This document shows, in pieces, positions 57,075 to 64,000 of a DNA stretch of 64,000 bases (its first letter is position 1; each line of letters begins with the position of its first letter). The notes below the pieces were generated by a model that was not told the origin of the DNA, searched no databases, and worked only from the letters and a program-made list of their open reading frames with translations. The translations under genes were made by a program, and so were the position numbers. Location of the stretch: assembly GCF_000972845.2 (NCBI RefSeq), contig NC_040016.1, forward strand, positions 21,310,807 through 21,374,806, read 5' to 3'. Source of the stretch: Larimichthys crocea (lineage: Eukaryota; Chordata; Actinopteri; Sciaenidae).

Positions 57075-58263
57075 ATTGTAAGAAGTTGGAGTCATGCAGG
57101 AGATGATGCGGAGTGAGAGAGTTTGAATTATGGGAAAAAGAGCGAGTGAAGGGATTTAGCGTTGGGGGCGAGAGACAACAAGGCAGAAAACGACAAAGAG
57201 AGAGCGATGGATGGAGAAAAAGAACGAAGAGAGAGAGAGAGAGATCAACAAAGCCATTTTATTTTCATTTAAGAGAAATAAAACTGATTCATTGTTGGAG
57301 GAAATACATTTCTTTTTGGGAAACAAATGAAATGCAATGGCACGTTCTAGTCCTCCCATCTTATTATCATTATTTCAACACTTATAATTGTTGTTAACGT
57401 TATTGTTGTAAGTGGTTTGGAGTCTGCGTGTCATTGTTGATGTTTAGGTAACTATCCCTTCATAGGTGAAAGATGCAGAGCTCAACAGAATGAGAAAAGA
57501 GTAAGAAAACAAATAGAAAACTTCCTGCGAGGTGCTTCCACATGCATGCACGTCGACATTCCTCGATCACTTTAGGACATGAACGCTTTGAACTGAATGT
57601 TAATGTGAGCATGCTGAAAGTTCAGTCTGCAAAGATTCAAATAAACCAGTGACTAATATGATAACTGATGTTTTTTTGACTGGCTGCAGATCTCCTGTTT
57701 CCCAGTCAGTGAGTTTTCCTGGGATCATCGTTCACTCTCTCAGCGTGAAGTGTCATTATAGTTGCAGACTGACCTTCAGAGGTGTTTGTTTCACGCCCAG
57801 CGGGCATGAGTTTTATAAAAATACGAGATTTCTTCAGGCGGATTCTGCATTGATGTCTTCATAAAACTGGCTTCAGCTGCAACCGAATTGCCCTTTAGCG
57901 TTGCTAGGCATCTCTAACCGACTAACCGACCAATCAACCAACCAGACCTGCCTTTCTCAGAGAGTTAAAGACAACTAGAGGAAAGAACGAAGAGCGAATG
58001 AGCAGCAGTTATATCGCTCCTTCCTTTTCATACCTACGAATGAGTCAAAGATAACGAGAGTCAATGGGAAAATGAAAGCCGCATGCAAAATAGAACAAAG
58101 AAACTTTTTTTTGGGGGGGGAGGAGTGAGAAATTCCTGGAAAATAAAGGTAGAACACATAAAAAGTGAATGACGGAGAAGAAAACGACACGATAACGAGA
58201 CAATGAGAGGAAGAAGAGAGGCAGGTGAGGGGAGAAGAAGTAACACCGAGACAGAAGAGTGTG
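57072..58263. other. No gene seen; GA-rich at both ends
   Basis: 57072-57250 and 57970-58263 are purine-rich. The middle (57260-57960) is AT-rich and unrecognised. A G8 run lies at about 58113-58120. Confidence 0.4.
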
Positions 58264-58478
58264 AGGAAGAGAGAGAGAGAGCAAAAGATAGAGAGAGAGA
58301 AAATGAGGCAGCTTAAATTCACACTACTTCCCACACAGAGAGAGAGAGAGAGAGAGACAAGAGTGAGAGACACATTAAGAGAGAGAGGCTGTGTATCACT
58401 TCCCTCCTTTAGAGAAACGGATTCGCTCGCTCTCTCTCTTTCTTGTCTTCGCCATGTGACCGGCCAAAGCTCCAATGC

Positions 58479-58524
<46 letters not shown>

Positions 58525-58624
58525 CCTCACTCGGCTTTCACACTATGACTGACTGAGGAGGAGGAAGAAGAGGAGGAAGAGGGAGAGGAAGAAAGCAGGA
58601 AGAAGATCAAGAAAAGGAAGAGAG
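58264..58624 (+). promoter_or_regulatory. GA/CT-tract region upstream of the GRIP-like first exon; probable 5' UTR/promoter
   Basis: Purine tracts (58264-58305, 58337-58385) give way to (CT)n at 58481-58521, then to catccctcactcggctttca and a second purine-rich stretch (58555-58624) that leads directly into the ATG. GA/CT repeats next to first exons are common in fish genes. No TATA box or transcription start could be placed. Confidence 0.4.
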
Positions 58625-58679
58625 ATGTTCTCTGTCTCGCTCAAGTGCCGCTTAGGGGTCATCAGACGCCGAATCAAGG
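58625..58679 (+). CDS. First coding exon of a GRIP-type multi-PDZ scaffold gene (18 codons + 1 base)
   Basis: The ATG at 58625 (G at -3) encodes MFSVSLKCRLGVIRRRIK, then one base (G) before a donor, aagg|gtacag, after 58679. Vertebrate GRIP1 begins MIAVSFKCRCQILRRLTK, also 18 residues before a split Asp codon, with 9 of 18 identical. GRIP2 as I recall it (MLAVSLK...RLGVVRRR) is closer still, so GRIP2 is the better guess. GRIP proteins use several PDZ domains to anchor AMPA receptors, ephrins and other membrane proteins at synapses and junctions. The Cys-containing basic N-terminus is outside the PDZ domains. No second exon (PDZ1) was found between here and 64000, which fits a long first intron. 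The exon is short, so the call rests on length, phase and a local match. A homology search with the next genomic segment would confirm it. Confidence 0.66.
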
Positions 58680-58682
58680 GTA

Positions 58683-58684
<2 letters not shown>

Positions 58685-58720
<36 letters not shown>

Positions 58721-58777
58721 GAGAGAAAGAGACTGCTGCCAACTATGCTGCTGCTGTGTGTGTGTGTGTGTGTGTGT
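58685..58777. repeat. (GT)n microsatellites just after the donor site
   Basis: GT runs at 58685-58718 and 58755-58777, beginning six bases after the proposed donor. Confidence 0.95.
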
Positions 58778-60360
58778 CAGTGGGTTTGATGTATGTTAAA
58801 TTACGTCTTTAAATGTGTTTTTCATGTATGTAAATGTGGATTTAAACAGCGGTGTGTGTCTTTAATACTTAGATGTGTTTGTGTGTGAGTCCCTGCAGGT
58901 GTAAATGTGTGTGTGTGTCAATATGTGCGTCTTTACATGTATTTATGTTGTGTGTGTGCATTGAAGGAAGCATGATGCCTGATGGTTGTCATCTCGTCTG
59001 TCCTCGTTTCCTTCTTCTTCTTCTTCTTCTTCTTCTTCTTCTTTGTTTCAAACACTGAATCTCCTCAGGAAGCCTCACAAACTCTGATCGAGCTTCGTGC
59101 TCACACTGAACATCTCATTCGTCTCTCAGCGAGTCGCTTTGATTTTTCCTGACGTGGGTAAACAAAGTGTGTTAGGAGGCATGAACGACTCTCAGTTTTC
59201 TTCCCGTGCATGGAGTCATGCCGATCAGCCTCACAACAGGTGGGTGTTCTTCCACGTCTGCAGTCGGCTGGCATCGACGTGATCGCCATGTGTAAGTTTT
59301 ATTATTATTAATGCGGAAACAATACTTTAGATTCCGGTGAAAGAGCTCGGAAACGTGGATCTGTCTTTGGGTTGAGCAGCTTGGTTTGTGTTTGACCTGT
59401 GAAGTGAAGTTTAAGTGAAGTGACGCAGGTTTAATGACGAAAAAATAAAATATTTCCGGTGTTGACGTCATGGTTAATGCAGGTAGTGCTGCATATTATG
59501 TCGTGTATGTGTCTCAGGTCTCTTCCTGTTATCATAAACTTGACATATATCATGGAAAGTGATGGTGACAGCTTGTGTGTGTGTGTGTGTGTGTGAGGAA
59601 AGGTACCATTTCTTCAGTGAGTTCAGAGAGTGGATCGGTGCCAATTCATAAACTTTTATGGCCGGAGTATATGAAGCTCGTGACTCTTGTTTTATTCAAC
59701 AAATTCACTCAATTAAGTGAAACGAAGCAGGAGACGATGTTTATTATTCATCACGAGGAAACTAATGTTGTCGGTTGAGCGTCAAAAGGCAAAGCAGGTA
59801 CTAACCAAAGGAAAAGTGCAGTCAAGTTTGTGAGTTTGTTGCAGTTTTGAGTGTCTAAAGATGATTACTCATGAAACAGACGAGAGATTCAGACAATCAC
59901 CAGAAGAAAAAAACTTTTCAGATGAAAAATGTATGAAAAGCCACTTTACTGCATAAACAAAGCTCGTAATGTGTTTTAATATTTCAGGTTTTGGAGATTC
60001 TGGATTAAATTTACATGCAGGTTTCCCTGGAACAGACTCTGATGAACTTCTCTCACCTTTAGCTCTCAGTCTGTGTATCCGCGGCGTGAAAAACATCCCA
60101 AAAAAATGTTTTTAATCTATTCTACAAGACGAGCCGTTGTCCCGATCTCTCCGTAACAGAAGCCCTATTATAGATGAGGTGTCTGGTAACCACAGGTTTC
60201 GTTGTGCTGCCCCTGTTTGTGTATCTAACATCGATTACAGCGCTCTGCAGTGCGTGCAGCACGGCTCTACCTGCATCTCATTACTGCTGCAGGCTATATG
60301 TGGGCTTGGTGTGAGCTGTGTGTAATGTTTCATGTATGACATGCTGTAGGTCGGGACTAA

Positions 60361-60361
<1 letters not shown>
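58778..60361. other. No gene seen; TG words and (TTC)n
   Basis: TG-rich words near 58850-58960, (CTT)11 at 59010-59043 and (TG)11 at 59574-59595. No exon consistent with GRIP PDZ1 was recognised. Confidence 0.4.
59010..59043. repeat. (CTT)n microsatellite
   Basis: Uninterrupted run of CTT units, about 34 bases. Confidence 0.93.
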
Positions 60362-60408
<47 letters not shown>

Positions 60409-60480
60409 GAAAGTGAGATGCATGCTTGGTTGGTTACCACTGGAACTTGGGGCCAGTTTGGTGTGTGTGTGCTTTTGTTG

Positions 60481-60541
<61 letters not shown>

Positions 60542-60654
60542 GATTGATCTCCAAATCTCTGCAAGCTGTTGGGACCACTAAATCTCTCTCTCTCTCTCTC
60601 TCTTTGCTTAGTGGCTTTCATTACAAATGAGGCCACGGCTCACAGTATGCGGCA

Positions 60655-60701
<47 letters not shown>

Positions 60702-60874
60702 ATGTGGCCGAGAGAGCAGGTGACACACAACTGTGTGTATCCGTATGGTCTGTGTGCACACTATGTGTGTGTGTGCGAGTGTGTTTTTGCATTTCTTGAG
60801 TCCATATGAGGGAGAAATGTATCATTAAACATTGTGCGTCCGTACAGTTTGACATATTGTGTGTGTGTGTGTGT
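60362..60874. repeat. Cluster of long (TG)n and (CT)n microsatellites
   Basis: (TG)n at 60362-60403, 60482-60541, 60659-60699 and 60859-60874, with (CT)n at 60583-60603, all within 513 bases. The spacers are unique. Cys-Val and His-Thr frames across this block are artefacts. Confidence 0.95.
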
Positions 60875-63800
60875 AGATGAATGGTGTTTGGTCTCAAAGG
60901 GGAGAAAAGTGTGTAACAGAGGACGTGGCTGGAAGCTGCAGCTGAATACAAATCAGTTTTGCTTTTTCGCGCTTCGGCATCTGAAGTTTCCTCAACAGTC
61001 GCTGACATCTCGTACAAGTCGCTAGTTTCCTCAAAGTGACAAATCACAATTACTAAACGACTCCGAAAAGAACTTAAACGAGTCTTTTCTGCACCTCAGT
61101 TTGATATTTGAAAGATAATTTCAGGTTTTGAAACTATCACATAATTTATTTGTTTGCTAAGAGGTGCAAAGACTGGAAACCAGCTCTGTTTAGACCAAAG
61201 GTAAGATAAATCCACCCTCCAGCACTAATTAACACGTGTTTCCTTGATTAACGTCCAAAAAGTGAAGTGTAAAAACGACAATTCACCATTAAAACTATCT
61301 CAGCTCTGAACAGTTGGCAAGCAAACAGCTAAAAGTCCTGAAGTTACTCATCGTGGCCAAATCTGACACATAAAATTGTGATTTGTGGGTTTTACAAAAG
61401 TGCTGTGAAATGAAGCCAACATGCAGAAAACTGAACTTCCTAAAACAGCCACTTGAAGTGAGTCAGTCTCCATAAGTCCCCATGTTTCACAGCAGAAATA
61501 AACATGTTTACAGCCTGGTACAAAAAACAGTTTTGGTCTCTGTAGCTAATTTCCCCGTTCATGACAACTGTACTGAGGGTGAATTTATATACAACTCACC
61601 TGTTCACATTATATTAAGGCTTAAAGTTATGCAGGATTAAGAGCATCGCTGCTTGAACTGACTGGTTGGTGTTGTTACAGGTGTCTTGCTTGAGCAACAA
61701 GGCTTCATGCAGCCCGCCTCAGCTCCATCCATGCTTTAGATTATCCGGGAGGCAGCACTGCTGAGGTGGCGGTGACCAGAGCCACGACACTCTGAAACCT
61801 GTGGGTGACGTCACAGATACGACATCCATGCTATGGATTTACACAAACGTGATGTAACTCACTCATTTCATTTATGTACTGTATGTTTTTAAGCATTTCA
61901 AGCACAGCAAAGGGAAAACTATTGAAGGAACTTGTTCTCAAAAGTATGAGCGAGTGACTAATGCCTTCACCAGCAACAAGCTCCACATTTAGTGCACCTC
62001 TCTTATTAACCTGGGCTGCAGTGAAGCTGGTGTACTTTAAACTGCAAGGCTCTCCATCTCAAAGGAGAGAGAGTGTGTGTGTGTGTGTGTGTGAAGGAGA
62101 CATGGCTGAAAATGAGAAATATGTGCTCAGCAAAGTTTCCCAGGGTGGAATACATTTTGAAAATAAGGCTTAGGTGGCTTGTGTGGAAAACTCCCGTGTG
62201 CAGGATTCCTCACTTAGTTGTCAGCGTAGAAATCAATAGAGCAGAGGTGTTCCTGGGCGCGTTAGATAAGAGGTTTGCACGGCTCGCAGAGCTAAACGGC
62301 AGAGGCGTGCCACTTCAACGTCTCTGCGATGCATCTAAATGAGCGTCCTGCTCAGGGTCTTCCTATTCATCACACTCCTCGGTCATGTATGATCGTTCCA
62401 GGGCCACAGGCATGTGTCATTACATGGTACTCGAATATAAGCAGTGGTATATGATACTGAAATGGGTGCTTTAGCTTTATCTGCTGTTGGATATATGCAT
62501 CTAAAAAAAACAGTGAATTTGAAAAGAAGAATAAAAGTAGGAGACCCAATTAGCACCTCATGATAGAGTAACTGTTAGGACACAATTACCCAAGGATAAG
62601 TGTCTTTCTGTGGTTTCTGATTTGTAGCCAGCAGTGGGTGGAGTGGCCATGGTGATCTCCACTCAGACGCGTTGCTCACTTCAATTCTTTTTTGGATATC
62701 TGGACTTGGATACTTGTGTGAGTGATTCATCACTTTCTGTAGGTGGAGATTTCCCACCAGTGATTCCAACAGAAAACACAGTTTCATCTGTTTCAGTCTC
62801 GTCTTACTGCTGGTGCTGGATGCATGCGTCTTTAAACACAATAGGAGATGTAAAGTTATACTTCATCCCCACTTTTAGATGAGTTGTTTTTCTACCACCG
62901 GCCTCATATCGTTTCCTCCTGGTGACCAGAAATGGTAGCAAAGTGTGCAGACTGTAGATCATAGTTAACGTATCCAGGGGGAGGTAGGGATCCCATGGGA
63001 TGTCGACTGCACCAGCAGACTTGAACGATGAGTGGTACACCTGAATATAAAGGTTATCGTTGCTGTTTGCGGCGCTGTGAGATGTTTCCTCAGCTTCGTG
63101 GCCGATTTTTGTAGTTGATAAGAAAATGGGAAAGGTTCTGAGGTTTTCCTGGGTCAGCCTTGGATTAGATTTACCATGGCACCCAGGCGAATAAGACTGA
63201 CAGATATAATATGATGTAATATAATACAGAGCCTTAAATCAAATTGTGAGATTATACTGTATGAATAAAAGAAAATAGCAGGTTCCTACACACCCCAAAG
63301 GGTTTGTAGCAGTCCAGAATGTAAAAATCCAAAGGAAGATAAAGTCAAGAAGGTAACACAACACAAAACACGAAACAAACATGAGTTTAAACTCATTTAA
63401 ATTAAGGGCTACTCTTTATTCCAACATACTGCCCAGTACTCGTACACTGTGGTATACAGATGTCATGTGTTTGAACAATAAGCTGCTGCACTGGGATTGC
63501 AAATGGGCATTTTTACACCCAACATCAAACATGGAAGTTTCAAGAAGAAATAGCTCATCATGGATTTGGGGTGTTTCTCCGCAGGTCTCAGGATCAGATT
63601 GGGCTTCGACCCTCCTCAGGGGGAAACGGAAAAGAGAATCTTGAACTTGCCTTTTTTATTGGGTTGGTTACACTCCTTTAGCTCCTCTGTGGGAACTGTT
63701 CTGACTGTATTTTTTCCTCCAAGCAGAGGCTTCCTCTGTAAGTGTGAAAGGATAAAAAGGCTTTACTGGTGATTACGGAGTGGTCACTGGAGTCTCAGGG

Positions 63801-64000
63801 TCCATGATCCATTATACTGGAGGACCTGAAAAAGATTCTCTGCCATACTCGATTTAGTTTTCTTCCTGTGAGGCTGTCTCTAGTTCTGATCTCTGGCCTT
63901 CACACACTCTCTGCTGGTGCTGAACTTGCTTGAACTTGTTCTGGAGAACACACTTGGTCCATATGAGTATAAATGCGTCATGACATGCAGTCATCCTTCC
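60875..64000. other. No gene seen; presumed first intron of the GRIP-like gene
   Basis: AT-rich sequence with one (GT) run at about 62070-62093. Short frames of 60-99 codons show no domain. No terminal-repeat element or RNA gene was recognised. Confidence 0.35.

Noticed and set aside
57975..58523. 182-codon minus-strand frame
   Set aside because: Starts in (GA)n poly-Arg-Glu and continues through skewed composition; no domain.
60357..60636. Cys-Val and His-Thr repeat frames on both strands
   Set aside because: They are translations of (TG)n and (CA)n tracts in several registers and have no unique sequence.

Overview
This window looks like vertebrate, and almost certainly ray-finned (teleost, probably percomorph) fish, nuclear DNA. 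It is AT-leaning, full of long (TG/CA)n, (GA/CT)n and (CTTC)n tracts, and seeded with fish-type repeats: a LINE 3' end with a GATGA-type tail, tRNA-headed SINEs, several short hAT elements, a solo LTR and a TRIM35/A33-like pseudogene. There is no bacterial-style gene density. Nearly all open frames are by-products of repeats and microsatellites.

Host-gene signal is sparse. The best candidate is a 5' terminal coding exon on the + strand at 58625-58679 (MFSVSLKCRLGVIRRRIK plus one base). Its length, phase and sequence match the first exon of the GRIP1/GRIP2 PDZ scaffold proteins. About 34 kb upstream, 24407-24566 is a second ATG-to-donor open exon (53 codons plus one base, same phase, good start context) that could be an alternative first exon of the same gene. 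No PDZ-encoding exon was found, so the body of the gene would lie to the right of the window. On this reading most of the window is upstream sequence and first intron.

Layout: 1.1-2.2 kb, decayed TRIM gene (-). 4.1-4.9 kb, duplicated 150-bp host segment split by a LINE 3' end with a 9-bp target duplication. 7.3-7.8 kb, DNA transposon carrying a 254-bp antisense piece of 28S rRNA (D2 region). 8.4-8.9 kb, CA tracts. 10.3 kb, SINE-like repeat. 11.1-11.6 kb, (CTTC)n split by a GC-rich promoter-like island. 13.5-13.9 kb, LINE 3' fragment with an 18-bp target duplication. 14.9-15.3 kb, hAT element. 16.9-17.1 kb, tRNA-SINE. 19.9-20.5 kb, hAT element. 22.3-22.7 kb, solo LTR (-). 23.1-24.6 kb, TG minisatellite, purine-rich DNA and the candidate alternative exon. 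24.6-30.3 kb, quiet single-copy-looking DNA. 30.3-32.0 kb, inverted pair of one repeat family around a SINE. 33.7-34.0 kb, LINE tail. 37.2-39.8 kb, SINE remnants, a hAT element and an 852-bp foldback element. 43.1-44.1 kb, another hAT-like element. 47.1-48.1 kb, SINE, one copy of a 0.5-kb duplication and a repeat head. 49.3-49.5 kb, second tRNA-SINE (-). 54.4-55.3 kb, second copy of the 0.5-kb duplication, interrupted by a hAT element. 56.5-58.7 kb, polypurine/polypyrimidine DNA leading into the GRIP-like exon. 58.7-64 kb, TG-rich start of the presumed intron.

The most unusual items are the 28S rRNA fragment trapped inside a terminal-inverted-repeat transposon, the duplicated locus that shows the same hAT site empty and filled, and the long foldback element at 39 kb. 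No new gene system could be demonstrated from sequence alone.
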